From the NCBI RefSeq assembly GCF_001922305.1, contig NZ_CP018839.1, forward strand, positions 372,001 through 436,000: a stretch of 64,000 nucleotides of DNA. The letters run 5' to 3'. Position 1 is the first letter of the stretch, and every line of letters starts with the position of its first letter. The translations under genes and the position numbers were made by a program. Shown one piece after another: positions 8,407-18,503 of the stretch. Under the pieces are notes generated by a model, which searched no databases, had not been told where the DNA came from, and saw only the letters and a program-made list of their open reading frames with translations. Source of the stretch: Thauera chlorobenzoica. Its GTDB lineage: Bacteria; Pseudomonadota; Gammaproteobacteria; Burkholderiales; Rhodocyclaceae.

Positions 8407-9717
8407 ATGGGTTTTTCGCAGGCTCTCAGCGGCTTGAATGCCGCATCGGCCAAGCTGGACGTGCTCGGCAACAACATCGCCAACACCCAGACGGTGGGCT
8501 TCAAGTCGAGCTCGATCACCTTCGCCGACATCTTCGCCGGCGCCGGCAGCAAGATCGGCCTGGGGACCCAGGTCGGATCGACGGTGCAGGACTTCAAGAC
8601 GGGCAACCTCGAAACCACCGGCCGCGGCCTCGACGTCGCCATCGCTGGTGACGGCTTCTTCCGTTTCCAGCTCTCCAGCGGCGAAATCGGCTACTCGCGC
8701 AACGGCCAGCTGCAGATGACCGCCGACGGCTACCTGGTCAATTCGCAGGGCGCGAAGATCATGGGCTACGGGCTCAACGACCCGAACGACGCGTTTTCCG
8801 AGCCGGCCACCGGCGGCTCTCCGGTAGCGCTCCGGATCTATCCGGACGACATGCCGGCGGCAGCAACGACGAATGTCAGTGCGACCTACAACCTCGATGC
8901 GCGCATCGACCAGACCAATCCTGATCTGCTGAGCCAGGCGCGGGTGGCGACCACGACCACTCCTGACGATCCGGCGACGCCGGCGGACGAGTCGGCAAGC
9001 ATCGACCTGGACTACAACTACTCGAACAGCTTCACCGTGTTCGATTCGCTCGGAACGGCGCGCAACGTCACCGTCTATTATCAAAAAACCGGTGCTAATG
9101 CGTGGTCGGCCAAGGTGGCGATCGACGGTTTCTATAAAGCAGCTAACGACTTCACGCTCGCGTTCGACAGCAGCGGCAAGCTTGTGGATATCGTCCATGC
9201 CTCCGCTGCCGGCACTGCTGACGACAAGGTCGAGATCGGCTTCACCAGCGCCGAACTGGGTGGCGAGCCTAGCGATTTGAGCTTCGAATTCATCCTCAAG
9301 GGTTCCACCCAGTTCTCCAACACCTCGACGCAGAATGCGCTGACCCAGGACGGCTACACCTCGGGCACGCTGGTCGGCCTTTCGATCGAGGCCGACGGCA
9401 CGGTGATGCGCAAGTACTCGAACGAGCGTTCCGCCTCCGCCGGGCAGATCGTGCTGGCGAGTTTCCGCAATGCCGAAGGCCTGTCGCCGATCGGCGACAA
9501 CATGTGGCAGCCCACGGTGAGTGCCGGTAGCGAGCTCGTCGGCATCGCCGGTTCCGGTTCGCTCGGTGCCCTGCAGGCGGGTGCGGTCGAAACCTCCAAC
9601 GTCGATCTGGCCAAGCAGCTCGTCGACATGATCGTCACCCAGCGCGCCTACCAGGCCAACTCGCAGACGATCAAGACGCAGGACGAGCTTCTGCAGACTT
9701 CGATCAACCTGCGCTGA
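8407..9717 (+). CDS. flgE: Flagellar hook protein FlgE
   Basis: The hook subunit, 436 residues. The N-terminal motif LDVLGNNIANTQTVGFKS and C-terminal motif MIVTQRAYQANSQTIKTQDELL are the paired helices that form the hook core. The centre contains the surface-exposed FlgE domains, rich in Thr and Asp. AGGAGCG lies 7 bases before the ATG. The 84-bp gap after flgD is the longest inside the operon but shows no clear promoter. Confidence 0.97.
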   Translation: MGFSQALSGLNAASAKLDVLGNNIANTQTVGFKSSSITFADIFAGAGSKIGLGTQVGSTVQDFKTGNLETTGRGLDVAIAGDGFFRFQLSSGEIGYSRNGQLQMTADGYLVNSQGAKIMGYGLNDPNDAFSEPATGGSPVALRIYPDDMPAAATTNVSATYNLDARIDQTNPDLLSQARVATTTTPDDPATPADESASIDLDYNYSNSFTVFDSLGTARNVTVYYQKTGANAWSAKVAIDGFYKAANDFTLAFDSSGKLVDIVHASAAGTADDKVEIGFTSAELGGEPSDLSFEFILKGSTQFSNTSTQNALTQDGYTSGTLVGLSIEADGTVMRKYSNERSASAGQIVLASFRNAEGLSPIGDNMWQPTVSAGSELVGIAGSGSLGALQAGAVETSNVDLAKQLVDMIVTQRAYQANSQTIKTQDELLQTSINLR

Positions 9718-9746
9718 CGCGCACGCGACGGGGCCGGGCGCACGCC

Positions 9747-10505
9747 ATGGACAGAATCCTCTACACCGCGATGAGCGGCGCCAGCCAGACGATGGCGCAG
9801 CAGGAAGTGGTCAGCCACAACCTCGCCAACGTGTCGACCAGCGGCTTCCGCGCCCAGCTCCACGCCGCCCGTGCAGTGCCGGTCGAAGGCGTCGGCACCC
9901 TGCCGACGCGGGTGTCTACGGTGGCGTCGACGCCGGGCGCGGACTTCCGCGCCGGGCCGATCACCCGCACCGGGCGCGCCCTCGACATCGCCCTCGAAGG
10001 TGAAGGCTGGATTGCGGTGCAGGCGGCCGGTGGCGGCGAGGCCTACACCCGCCGCGGCGACCTCCAGCTCGACGGCGCGGGCATGCTCACCAGCAACGGC
10101 CGCCCGGTGGTCGGCGAAGGTGGGCCGCTGATGGTACCGCCGGGGGCCGACACCTTCATCGGCAGCGACGGCACGGTGAGTGTGATCGGCGTCGGCGAAA
10201 ATCCCAAGGCGCTGGTCGCGGTCGGGCGCATCAAGCTCGTCGATGGCCGCGGCGCCGCCCTGCAGCGCGGCGACGACGGCCTGTTCCGCCCGCCGCCCGA
10301 TGCCGAGGGCAACATCGCCCCGCTCCCCGCGAGCGACAGGCAGCGGCTGATCAGCGGCGCCCTCGAAGGCAGCAACGTCTCCGCGGTCGAAACCATGGTG
10401 TCGATGATCGATCTCGCCCGCCGCTACGAGATGCAGATGAAGGTCATCGGCACCGCCGACGAAAACGCCCAACGCGCAAACAGCCTGCTGTCCCTGCAGG
10501 GCTGA
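9747..10505 (+). CDS. flgF: Flagellar basal body rod protein FlgF
   Basis: Proximal rod protein of 252 residues. It begins [37 protein letters not shown] and ends with the rod-type helix [25 protein letters not shown]. FlgF is shorter than FlgG and lacks the FlgG LENSNVN-type segment, which separates the two. It lies between flgE and flgG with gaps of 29 and 22 bp. Confidence 0.95.
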   Translation: MDRILYTAMSGASQTMAQQEVVSHNLANVSTSGFRAQLHAARAVPVEGVGTLPTRVSTVASTPGADFRAGPITRTGRALDIALEGEGWIAVQAAGGGEAYTRRGDLQLDGAGMLTSNGRPVVGEGGPLMVPPGADTFIGSDGTVSVIGVGENPKALVAVGRIKLVDGRGAALQRGDDGLFRPPPDAEGNIAPLPASDRQRLISGALEGSNVSAVETMVSMIDLARRYEMQMKVIGTADENAQRANSLLSLQG

Positions 10506-10527
10506 GGACAGAACAGGAGCATTCACC

Positions 10528-11310
10528 GTGATCAAATCCTTGTGGACGGCCAAGACCGGCCTCGAATCGCAGCAGGTCAAGCTCGACGTCATCGCCAACA
10601 ACCTCGCCAACGTCAGCACCAACGGCTTTAAGCGCTCGCGCGCGGTGTTCGAGGACCTGCTGTACCAGAACCTGCGTCAGCCCGGCGCCCAGAACGATGT
10701 CCAGAACCGGCTGCCTTCGGGGATGCAGGTCGGCACCGGGGTGCGCCCGGTGGCCACCGAGCGCCTGCACACCCAGGGCGGCCTGCAGCACACCGGCAGC
10801 TCGCGCGACCTGGCGATCAATGGCCAGGGTTTCTTTCAGGTCCGCCTGGTCGACGGCTCGGCCGCGTTCACCCGCGACGGCAGCTTCCAGCTCGACGAAA
10901 ACGGCCAGATGGTCACGGCCAACGGCTATCCGCTCGAACCCGCGATCTTCATCCCGGAAAACGCCTTGTCGGTGTCGATCGGCGAGGACGGCATCGTCTC
11001 GGTGACCCAGCCCGGCATCACCGAAGCCAACCAGGTCGGCCAGATCACCGTCTCCACCTTCGTCAACTCGAGCGGACTGGAGAGCATCGGCGGCAACCTG
11101 TACCGCGAAACCGCGACTTCGGGCGCGCGCAACGACACCATCCCCGGCGTCAACGGCGCCGGCCGCCTGTTCCAGGAATACGTCGAAGTCTCCAACGTCA
11201 ATGTGGTCGAGGAAATGGTCAACATGATCGAGACCCAGCGTGCCTACGAGATCAACAGCCGCGCGGTGAAGACGAGCGACGAGATGCTGGCCCGCCTCGC
11301 CCAGCTGTGA
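10528..11310 (+). CDS. flgG: Flagellar distal rod protein FlgG
   Basis: The distal rod subunit, exactly the usual 260 residues. It begins [35 protein letters not shown], and the C-terminus has [28 protein letters not shown], both hallmarks of FlgG. Its TGA stop overlaps the flgH start (GTGATGG). Confidence 0.97.
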   Translation: MIKSLWTAKTGLESQQVKLDVIANNLANVSTNGFKRSRAVFEDLLYQNLRQPGAQNDVQNRLPSGMQVGTGVRPVATERLHTQGGLQHTGSSRDLAINGQGFFQVRLVDGSAAFTRDGSFQLDENGQMVTANGYPLEPAIFIPENALSVSIGEDGIVSVTQPGITEANQVGQITVSTFVNSSGLESIGGNLYRETATSGARNDTIPGVNGAGRLFQEYVEVSNVNVVEEMVNMIETQRAYEINSRAVKTSDEMLARLAQL

Positions 11311-12005
11311 TGGCCGCGCTGTTGCTTCGCGCCCGGCCACGGCGCCCCGCCGCCCTGCCGGCGCTTCTCGCCGCCCTCGCGCTCGGCGCCTGTGCCCAGC
11401 TGCCGCGCCCTTCGGTGGTCGGCGATCTCCAGCGCACGCCCGCCACCCCGGTCGTGGCGGCGCCCGCCAACGGCGCCATCTTCCAGTCCGCGCACGGCTT
11501 GCAGCCGCTGTTCGAGGATCGCCGTCCGCGCCGCCCGGGGGACATCCTCACCATCGTCCTCGACGAGGAAGTCAGCGCCAGCAAGAGCTCCAGCGCCAGC
11601 GCCAACCGTAAGGGCGGTGCCGACTTCGTCCCGGCGCAGGTTCCCGACAAGCTGAAAAAACTCACCGATTTCGGTTTCGACCTGTCGGGCAGCAACGACT
11701 TCGAAGGCAAGGGCGCGGCGAGGGCGAACAACAAGTTCGTAGGCACGATCACGGTCTGGGTCGCCGACGTCGAACCCAACGGCAACCTGCGCGTGCAGGG
11801 GGAAAAGCGCATCGCGATCAACCAGGGGGTCGAATTCATCCGCTTCTCCGGCGTCGTCAATCCGCGCACCATCACCGCCCAGAACACCGTGGCCTCGACC
11901 CAGGTCGCCGACGCCCGTATCGAGTACATCGGCGATGGCTACATCAACGAAGCCCAGACGATGGGCTGGCTGCAGCGGTTTTTCCTGAATGTCACTCCTT
12001 TCTGA
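11310..12005 (+). CDS. flgH: Flagellar L-ring lipoprotein FlgH
   Basis: FlgH forms the outer-membrane L ring. The 231-residue precursor has a positively charged N-terminus, a hydrophobic stretch and a lipobox LALGAC, so the mature protein starts at the lipidated Cys. The family motif [19 protein letters not shown] and the C-terminal [24 protein letters not shown] are present. The ATG at 11310 overlaps the flgG stop by one base; the in-frame GTG at 11307 is a one-codon alternative. Confidence 0.96.
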   Translation: MAALLLRARPRRPAALPALLAALALGACAQLPRPSVVGDLQRTPATPVVAAPANGAIFQSAHGLQPLFEDRRPRRPGDILTIVLDEEVSASKSSSASANRKGGADFVPAQVPDKLKKLTDFGFDLSGSNDFEGKGAARANNKFVGTITVWVADVEPNGNLRVQGEKRIAINQGVEFIRFSGVVNPRTITAQNTVASTQVADARIEYIGDGYINEAQTMGWLQRFFLNVTPF

Positions 12006-12024
12006 ACTGCCCGGGTACCGGCTG

Positions 12025-13140
12025 ATGCGCCGACTGTGCCGCGTCGCGGCGGCCCTGCTGTGCCTGTCCGCGCTGCTCGGGGCGCTGCCGGCGCAGGCCG
12101 AAACCATCCGCGAACTGGCCAGCTTCGCCGGCGTGCGCGACAACCAGCTCGTCGGCTACGGCCTCGTCGTCGGCCTCGACAACAGCGGCGACCAGACCAC
12201 CCAGGCCCCGTTCACCACCCAGAGCCTGGCCAACATGCTGTCGCAGCTCGGCGTCACCGTGCCGCCGGGGACCAACATGCAGCTGCGCAACGTCGCCGCG
12301 GTGATGGTCACCGCCGAGCTGCCGCCGTTCGCCCGCCCCGGCCAGCGCATCGACGTCGTCGTGTCCTCGATCGGCAACGCCCGCAGCCTGCGCAACGGCA
12401 CCTTGCTGATGACGCCGCTGAAGGGCGTCGATGGCGAGATCTACGCCATCGCCCAGGGCAACCTGCTGGTCGGCGGGGCTGCTGCCGCCGCCGCCGGCGG
12501 CAGCAGCGTGCAGGTCAATCACCAGGCGAGCGGGCGCATCGCCCGCGGCGCGACGGTCGAGCGCGAGGTCGCGCTCGCGCTCGGCGGTGACGACGGCCGC
12601 CTCGAGCTCGAACTGCGCGAGGCCGACTTCGGCACCGCGCAGCGCGTGGTCAACGCGATCAACATCGAATTCCGGCGCGTGGTCGCCTCCGCCCGCAACA
12701 GCCGCGTCATCGCCCTCGAAGGCCCGCTCGAGGACGATGACCGGGTGCGCTTCATCGCCCGCATCGAAAGCCTGCGGGTGACGCCGGGCGATGCCCCGGC
12801 GCGGGTGGTGATCAACTCGCGTACCGGCTCGGTGGTGATGAACCGCGCCGTGACCCTCGGCCGTGCCGCGGTGGCCCACGGCAACCTGTCGATCGTCATC
12901 GACACCGAAAACCGGGTGTCGCAGCCGCCACCATTCAGTGGCGGACAGACCGTGGTCGTGCCCGACAGCAAGATCAGCATCGAACAGCAGCCCGGCACCC
13001 TGCGCCTGGTCGAGGGCGCGGAGCTGGGCGAAGTGGTGCGTGCGCTCAACGCCCTCGGCGTCAATGCGCAGGACCTGATGTCGATTCTCGAAGCGCTGAA
13101 GGCGGCCGGCGCGCTGCGCGCCGAGCTCGAGGTGATCTGA
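12025..13140 (+). CDS. flgI: Flagellar P-ring protein FlgI
   Basis: FlgI builds the peptidoglycan P ring and needs FlgA as chaperone. From 12025 the protein starts with a clean 25-residue signal peptide ([25 protein letters not shown]) and the mature part begins [23 protein letters not shown]. An in-frame ATG at 11989, inside flgH, would add 12 residues before the signal peptide; I prefer the shorter form. The last base of its TGA stop is the first base of the flgJ ATG. Confidence 0.95.
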   Translation: MRRLCRVAAALLCLSALLGALPAQAETIRELASFAGVRDNQLVGYGLVVGLDNSGDQTTQAPFTTQSLANMLSQLGVTVPPGTNMQLRNVAAVMVTAELPPFARPGQRIDVVVSSIGNARSLRNGTLLMTPLKGVDGEIYAIAQGNLLVGGAAAAAAGGSSVQVNHQASGRIARGATVEREVALALGGDDGRLELELREADFGTAQRVVNAINIEFRRVVASARNSRVIALEGPLEDDDRVRFIARIESLRVTPGDAPARVVINSRTGSVVMNRAVTLGRAAVAHGNLSIVIDTENRVSQPPPFSGGQTVVVPDSKISIEQQPGTLRLVEGAELGEVVRALNALGVNAQDLMSILEALKAAGALRAELEVI

Positions 13141-14324
13141 TGAGCCTGTCTGCCGATCGTGCCTCGCTGGCCCTCGACGTGCACGGCCTGCAGCGCCTGA
13201 AGCGGACCGCGCGCGAGGACTCGGCCGCGGCGGTCGACGAAGCCGCGCGCCAGTTCGAGGCCTTGTTCGTGCAGAAGATGCTCGAAGGCATGCGGGCGAC
13301 GATCCCCGAGTCCGGCCTCTACGACGAGCGCAACGGCCGCTTCTACACCGCCTTGCTCGACCAGCAGCAGGCGCAGGGCATCGCCGGCCGTGGCATCGGC
13401 CTCGCCCGCATGCTGAGCGCCCAGCTCCAGGCTCAGCTCCAGGCCCAGCGTCCGTCCGGTGCGCCGCCCGCGGCCGACGCCGGCCCCGGCGCGGTGGCCG
13501 GTGCCGCGCTTGCGGCCGAACCGCGGCGGCTCGACGCCCGCCTCCAGGCGCCGCTTCCGGCCCCCGTGCCGGCCTCGATCCCGGCCGCGGGGCCTGCCTC
13601 GGGCGCGGTGCCGGGCGCCGGCGCCGCAGCCGACACCAGCGATCGCGCGCGCTGGCGCGGCGGCGAGCGCCTCGTTCCGGCGATCGATCCGGCGCCGGCG
13701 CCCCCGCCGCGCTATCCGACCCAGCCGCAGGCCGCCCTTGCACCGTGGGCGCAGGGTGGCGACCCGATGCCGTCCGCGGCCGCAGCGGTTGATTCCTTCG
13801 CCGCGCTGCCTGAACATGCGCGTGAGTTCGTCAGCCGGATCGCCGCCCCGGCACGTGCCGCCGCCCGTGCCAGCGGCGTCCCGGCCGAGCTGATCATCGC
13901 CCAGGCCGCGCTCGAAACTGGCTGGGGGCAGCGCCGCATTCCCGCCGCCGACGGCCGCGACAGCCACAACCTGTTCGGGATCAAGGCCGGGGCGGAGTGG
14001 AAGGGGGCGGTCACCGAAGTGCGCACCCACGAGTACATCGACGGCAAGCGCCAGGCGCAGACCGCCCGTTTCCGCGTTTACCCGTCCTACGAGCAGGCCT
14101 TCACCGACTACGCCCGCCTCATCGCGCGCAGTCCGCGCTACGCCGCGGTGCGCAGCGCGCCCGACGCCCATGCCGCGGCCCACGCGCTGCAGCAGGGCGG
14201 CTACGCCACCGACCCCGCCTACGCCGACAAGCTCGGCGCGATCCTCGACCGGATCGGCCCCGGCCTGGCCGCGCGCCGTGCGCCACTGGCCGCGCTCCGC
14301 CCGGGAACGCTCCCGGGCGGTTGA
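13140..14324 (+). CDS. flgJ: Peptidoglycan hydrolase / rod-capping protein FlgJ
   Basis: The 394-residue protein has the N-terminal rod-binding domain (about residues 25-95: QFEALFVQKMLEGMRATIP) and a C-terminal glucosaminidase domain (about 230-380) with ALETGWGQRRI, whose Glu near residue 259 is the likely catalyst. The two are joined by an unusually long Ala/Pro-rich linker (about residues 100-220), which makes it some 80 residues longer than the enteric protein. It lets the growing rod penetrate the murein layer. Confidence 0.95.
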   Translation: MSLSADRASLALDVHGLQRLKRTAREDSAAAVDEAARQFEALFVQKMLEGMRATIPESGLYDERNGRFYTALLDQQQAQGIAGRGIGLARMLSAQLQAQLQAQRPSGAPPAADAGPGAVAGAALAAEPRRLDARLQAPLPAPVPASIPAAGPASGAVPGAGAAADTSDRARWRGGERLVPAIDPAPAPPPRYPTQPQAALAPWAQGGDPMPSAAAAVDSFAALPEHAREFVSRIAAPARAAARASGVPAELIIAQAALETGWGQRRIPAADGRDSHNLFGIKAGAEWKGAVTEVRTHEYIDGKRQAQTARFRVYPSYEQAFTDYARLIARSPRYAAVRSAPDAHAAAHALQQGGYATDPAYADKLGAILDRIGPGLAARRAPLAALRPGTLPGG

Positions 14325-14379
14325 GCGCGCGGGCACGGCGCGATCCCGGCAGCCCGGTAGGGCCGGATCCGCGAAAGGC

Positions 14380-14406
14380 TCAAGAAGCCTGGCGCACGGC
14401 CGATAG
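14380..14406 (+). promoter_or_regulatory. Probable sigma-28 promoter of flgKL
   Basis: TCAAGAAG, 11 bases, GCCGATAG. The -10 half is seven of eight against GCCGATAA with exact spacing; the -35 half is weaker. It lies 28 bp before flgK, in a 109-bp gap that separates flgKL from the flgB-J run. Confidence 0.7.
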
Positions 14407-14433
14407 CTTCAACCAAGACTTTGGGACACAGCG

Positions 14434-16080
14434 ATGGACATTCAATCGATCGGCATCACCGGCCTGCGTACGGCGCAAATCGCCCTCGTCGCCACCAGCA
14501 ACAACGTCAGCAACGTCTATACCCCGGGCTACAACCGCGAGGTCGTGAGCTTCGCCGAGACCGGCAGCGGCGGCGTCAAGGTCGGCGACGTCGAGCGCCA
14601 GTTCGACCAGTTCGTCGCCACGCAGCTCAACGGCACGGTGTCCTCGGTCAACGCGCTGCAGGCCTATCAGACCCAGATCGCGCAGATCGACAACCTGCTC
14701 GCCGACCGCGACGCCGGGCTCGCGCCGCTGATGCAGAACTTCTTCTCGTCGCTTCAGGATCTGGCCGCCGCGCCCTCCGATCCCGCCGCGCGCCAGGGCG
14801 TGCTCGGCACGGCCAATACCCTGACTGCGCAGTTGCGCGGCTTCGACGGCTACCTGCAGGACATGCAGGAGGGCGTCAATGGCATGGTCCGCGACGAAGT
14901 GTTCCAGATCAACAACCTCGCCGAGCAGCTCGCCACGCTCAACCGCGAGATCGCGCTGGCGCGCGCGCGCAACGGCGAGGCCCCCAACAGCCTGCTCAAC
15001 CAGCGCGACCACATGGTGGCGCAGCTCGCCGAGCGCCTCGACCTGCGCCTGGAAATCCAGGACGGCACCACCTACAACGTCAGCCTCGCCAACGGCCAGC
15101 CGCTGGTGGCCGGCACCCGTCATTACGGGCTCGAGGCGGTGACCTCGAAGACCGACCCGCAGCGCCTCGCGGTCGCCTACCGCGATGGCGGTGGGGGGCT
15201 GTCGGTGCTTCCCGACGACGTCATCACTGGTGGCAGCCTCGGCGGCGTGCTCACGTTCCGCAGCGAGACCCTCGACCGCACCCAGAACCAGCTCGGCCAG
15301 CTCGCCGTGACCCTGGGGCTCGCCTTCAACAAACAGCATGCCGCGGGCGTCGATCTCAACGGCGCTGCGGGGGGCGATTTCTTCACTCTCGGCGCCCCGC
15401 AAGCCTATGCCGATGCGCGCAACAAGGGCTCGGCCGAGATCGTCGGTGCCGCCTATGTTGAAGACGATTACACGGCGCTGCGTGCGACCGACTACACTGT
15501 CCGGGTCACCAACGCTGCGACGCCCGACTTCACCGTGGTGCGCCGCGACACCGGGGCCTCGCTCGACGCTATCGAAGTGCAGTACGACGCGACAGGAAAG
15601 ACGCTGAGCTTCGGCGGCATCACCTTGACGTTCGACGATCCTGCCCTCCTGCAGACCGGCGACCGTTTCGAGATCCAGCCGGTGCGTCGTGGCGCCGGCA
15701 ACATCAACGTCGCGATTGCGGACATCGACCAGATTGCGGCCGGCCTGCCGGACGCGGCCGGCAGCGGCGACAACCGCAACGCCCTGAAACTGCAGGATCT
15801 GCAGAGTGCCAGCATCGTCGGCGGTCGCGCCAGCGTCACCCAGGCCTATGCCGCGATGGTCGGCGACGTCGGCAACCGCGCCAACGTGGTCAAGGTCAAC
15901 CTCCAGGCCATGAGCGGTCTCAGGGAGCAGCTCCAGGGCCTGCAGCAGGCCGAGTCGGGGGTGAACCTCGACGAGGAGGCGGCCAACCTGATCCGCTACC
16001 AGCAGTATTACCAGGCCAACGCCAAAGTCATCGAAACCGGCACCACGGTGCTCGACATCGTCCTCGGCCTCAAGGCCTGA
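14434..16080 (+). CDS. flgK: Flagellar hook-associated protein 1 FlgK
   Basis: Hook-filament junction protein, 548 residues. The N-terminus carries the rod/hook-type motif (VATSNNVSNVYTPGYNREVV). The C-terminus ends with NLIRYQQYYQANAKVIETGTTVLD, the typical FlgK terminal helix. A central insertion (about residues 320-410) has the GDRFEIQP segment common in proteobacterial FlgK. It has its own sigma-28-like promoter and is followed 19 bp later by flgL; FlgN should be its chaperone. Confidence 0.96.
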   Translation: MDIQSIGITGLRTAQIALVATSNNVSNVYTPGYNREVVSFAETGSGGVKVGDVERQFDQFVATQLNGTVSSVNALQAYQTQIAQIDNLLADRDAGLAPLMQNFFSSLQDLAAAPSDPAARQGVLGTANTLTAQLRGFDGYLQDMQEGVNGMVRDEVFQINNLAEQLATLNREIALARARNGEAPNSLLNQRDHMVAQLAERLDLRLEIQDGTTYNVSLANGQPLVAGTRHYGLEAVTSKTDPQRLAVAYRDGGGGLSVLPDDVITGGSLGGVLTFRSETLDRTQNQLGQLAVTLGLAFNKQHAAGVDLNGAAGGDFFTLGAPQAYADARNKGSAEIVGAAYVEDDYTALRATDYTVRVTNAATPDFTVVRRDTGASLDAIEVQYDATGKTLSFGGITLTFDDPALLQTGDRFEIQPVRRGAGNINVAIADIDQIAAGLPDAAGSGDNRNALKLQDLQSASIVGGRASVTQAYAAMVGDVGNRANVVKVNLQAMSGLREQLQGLQQAESGVNLDEEAANLIRYQQYYQANAKVIETGTTVLDIVLGLKA

Positions 16081-16099
16081 TCCCCACCGGAGCGCCGCC

Positions 16100-17338
16100 A
16101 TGCGCATCAGCACCGTCACCGTCTACGAACAGAGCGTTTCGTCCATGAACCGGCAGCAGGCCGGCTTCCTCAAGACCGGCCAGCAGATCGCCAGTGGGCG
16201 CCGCGTGGTCAATCCGTCGGACGATCCGCAGGCCGCTTCGCGCGCGGTCGGGGTGTCGCAGGCGAAGGCGGTCACCGAACAGTATGCCGACGCCCGCGTC
16301 GGCGCGCGCAACGCCCTGGCGCAGACCGAGAGCGTGCTCGACAGCCTGAGCAGCGTCCTCGAGCGCACCCGCACCCTGCTGGTGCAGGCTTCGAGCGACA
16401 CCCTAGGCGATGCCGACCGCCAGTCGGTGGCGAGCGAGCTGCGCGGCCTCTACGAAGTGGCGATCGGCCAGGCCAACGCCACCGACGGCAACGGCCGCTA
16501 CCTGTTCGGTGGCTATCAGGACGGCAGCCCGCCGTTCCAGAAGGACGGCAGCGGCAACATCGAATACAACGGCGACAGCAACGCGCGCGCGCTGCGCATC
16601 GACGCCTCGCGCCTGATGCAGGTCGCGGAAAACGGCGAGAACGTGTTCCTCAGCGTGCCGGGGACCGCCGGCCATCTCGCCTGTGCCGACGAGGGGAATG
16701 CCGGCAGCGTTACCTTTACCGGGCCGAGCGTGGTCGATGCCACTGTAGGTGAACACCGTGACCGGCACCGGGTGGCGTTCGCGATCGATGCCGGCGGCGC
16801 ACAGACCTATACAGTGTCGCGTTACGATGAGGCCACCAGCAGCTGGGCCGCCGTGCCCGGGCTTGAAGACCTTACCTACGAAAGCGGCAAGCCGGTCACC
16901 TTCGCCGGCCTGAGCATGGTCTTCGCAGGCGACCCCGCGGACGGCGACCGCTTCGAGGTCGCCCCTGCGCAGAAGATGGACCCCGATATCTTCCGCAGCT
17001 TCGAGCAGGTTCTCGCCGTGCTCGAAACGCCCGCCGACACCCCGATGGCCAAGGCCGCGCTGCGCAACACCCTGAACACGGCGATGCGCGAGTTCGCCAA
17101 CGCCCAGGACAACGTCCTAACCGTGCGCGCTTCGGCCGGGGCGCGCCTGAACGAACTCGACGTCGTCGACTCGGTCGGCGCCAACCGCATGCTCAACTAC
17201 GAGCAGACCCTGTCCGACCTGGTCGATCTCGACTACGTCCAGGCCGCTTCCGACTACAGCCTGCGCCAGGTCGGCCTGCAGGCGTCGTACGAAGTGTTCA
17301 CCACGATGAAGACCATGTCCCTGTTCAGCCGCATGTAA
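16100..17338 (+). CDS. flgL: Flagellar hook-associated protein 3 FlgL
   Basis: Second junction protein, 412 residues, related to flagellin. The N-terminal helix MRISTVTVYEQSVSSMNRQQAG and SGRRVVNPSDDPQAASRAV match FlgL. The C-terminus contains the heptad-rich LVDLDYVQAASDYSLRQVGLQASYEV. It is longer than the enteric protein because of a central domain (about residues 185-295) that ends in GDRFEVAPAQ, echoing the insertion in FlgK. It converges on fliR across 66 bp of G/C-rich inverted sequence. Confidence 0.94.
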   Translation: MRISTVTVYEQSVSSMNRQQAGFLKTGQQIASGRRVVNPSDDPQAASRAVGVSQAKAVTEQYADARVGARNALAQTESVLDSLSSVLERTRTLLVQASSDTLGDADRQSVASELRGLYEVAIGQANATDGNGRYLFGGYQDGSPPFQKDGSGNIEYNGDSNARALRIDASRLMQVAENGENVFLSVPGTAGHLACADEGNAGSVTFTGPSVVDATVGEHRDRHRVAFAIDAGGAQTYTVSRYDEATSSWAAVPGLEDLTYESGKPVTFAGLSMVFAGDPADGDRFEVAPAQKMDPDIFRSFEQVLAVLETPADTPMAKAALRNTLNTAMREFANAQDNVLTVRASAGARLNELDVVDSVGANRMLNYEQTLSDLVDLDYVQAASDYSLRQVGLQASYEVFTTMKTMSLFSRM

Positions 17339-17404
17339 GGGGACTGAACGAAGGGCGGGGGCCGGACAGAGGGACATCCTTCCCGCCCCCCCGGCGGGGA
17401 CGTT

Positions 17405-18199
17405 TCACCCTGCCAGCGGGGCGAGCAGGTCGAGCAGTTCGCGCAGGAAGCCGAGCACGGCGCTGAAGTGCGACTGCACGAAGCGGCCGAGGTCGAGCAT
17501 CAGCACCGCCAGCAGCACCAGGCCGACGCTCAGCGAGGCCGGCAGGCCGATGTTGAACACGGTGAGCTGGGGTGCGGAGCGGTTCAGGATGCCCAGCGTC
17601 AGGTTCATGATCAGCAGCGGCGCCACCAGCGGCAGCGCCAGCAGCAGGCCGCTGGCGAAGATCGTCGCGCCGTAGCGCGCCAGCATCGCGAACGCGCCCG
17701 GGTTCAGGCCGCCGAGCCCCACCGGCAGGGTGGTGAAGCTGGTGGCGAGGATTTCCAGCACCACCAGGTGGCCGTCGAAGGCGAGAAACAGCAGCAGCGT
17801 CACCATGTGCAGCAGGCGCGACAGGATCATCGTGTTGGTGCCGGTGTCGGGCGAGAAGAAGGTGGCGAAGGCCAGGCCCATCTGCAGGCCGATGAATTCG
17901 CCCGCTGCCTGTACCGTGGCAAAGGCGATCTGCATCACCAGGCCGATCGCCACCCCGATGACGATCTGTTCGAGCAGGATGCCGGCGCCCGCCCAGGTAA
18001 ACGGCCCGGCGTCGGGCAGCGGCGGCAGGGTGGGGGCGACCAGGATCGACACCAGGACGGCGAGGCCGATCTTTGCCTGCGTCGGCACGCTGCTGTGGCC
18101 CCACAGCGGGGATGCGGCGAGAAACCCGGTGATGCGCGCGAACGGCCACAGGAAGGCGGTGATCCAGAGTTCGAGCTGGGCGGCGTCGACGGTGAACAT
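17405..18199 (-). CDS. fliR: Flagellar export apparatus protein FliR
   Basis: FliR is an integral membrane part of the flagellar type III export gate. The 264-residue protein has about six hydrophobic helices and family segments such as GFLAASPLWG and QMGLAFATFFSPDTGTNT. It is the last gene of the minus-strand fliFGHIJKLMNOPQR series, 12 bp after fliQ. Confidence 0.95.
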   Translation of the reverse strand: MFTVDAAQLELWITAFLWPFARITGFLAASPLWGHSSVPTQAKIGLAVLVSILVAPTLPPLPDAGPFTWAGAGILLEQIVIGVAIGLVMQIAFATVQAAGEFIGLQMGLAFATFFSPDTGTNTMILSRLLHMVTLLLFLAFDGHLVVLEILATSFTTLPVGLGGLNPGAFAMLARYGATIFASGLLLALPLVAPLLIMNLTLGILNRSAPQLTVFNIGLPASLSVGLVLLAVLMLDLGRFVQSHFSAVLGFLRELLDLLAPLAG

Positions 18200-18211
18200 C
18201 GGCGGGCGCGT

Positions 18212-18481
18212 TCAGCGCACCAATGTCGGCAGGCTGGTGAGCAGCTCGCGGGTGTAGGTGGTGATCAGCTCGAGCAGCCAGGGCCCGGCGAACACCAGCA
18301 CCGCGAACACCGCCAGGATCTTCGGGATGAACGACAGGGTCATCTCGTTGATCTGCGTCGCGGCCTGGAACAGGCTGATCAGCAAGCCGGTGAGGAGGGC
18401 CATCAGCAGCATCGGCGCCGCCAGCAGGACCGCGGTCTGCATCGCCTTGTAGGCCAGGGTCATCACCATTTCCGGGTTCAC
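18212..18481 (-). CDS. fliQ: Flagellar export apparatus protein FliQ
   Basis: An 89-residue protein with two membrane helices and the FliQ signatures MTLAYKAMQTAVLLAAPML and LISLFQAATQINEMTLSFIPKI. Exactly the family size. With FliP and FliR it forms the export gate core. Confidence 0.97.
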   Translation of the reverse strand: MNPEMVMTLAYKAMQTAVLLAAPMLLMALLTGLLISLFQAATQINEMTLSFIPKILAVFAVLVFAGPWLLELITTYTRELLTSLPTLVR

Positions 18482-18503
18482 GCGCGCGTCTCCTGGGGGC
18501 GTT

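Noticed and set aside
11992..14336. Long minus-strand open frames opposite flgI and flgJ
   Set aside because: Arg/Ala-rich shadow translations with no family resemblance; the plus-strand genes are certain.
17339..17404. Bidirectional terminator between flgL and fliR
   Set aside because: G/C-rich inverted sequence is present (GGGCGGG and CCCGCCC), but there is no T-run and the loop is long.
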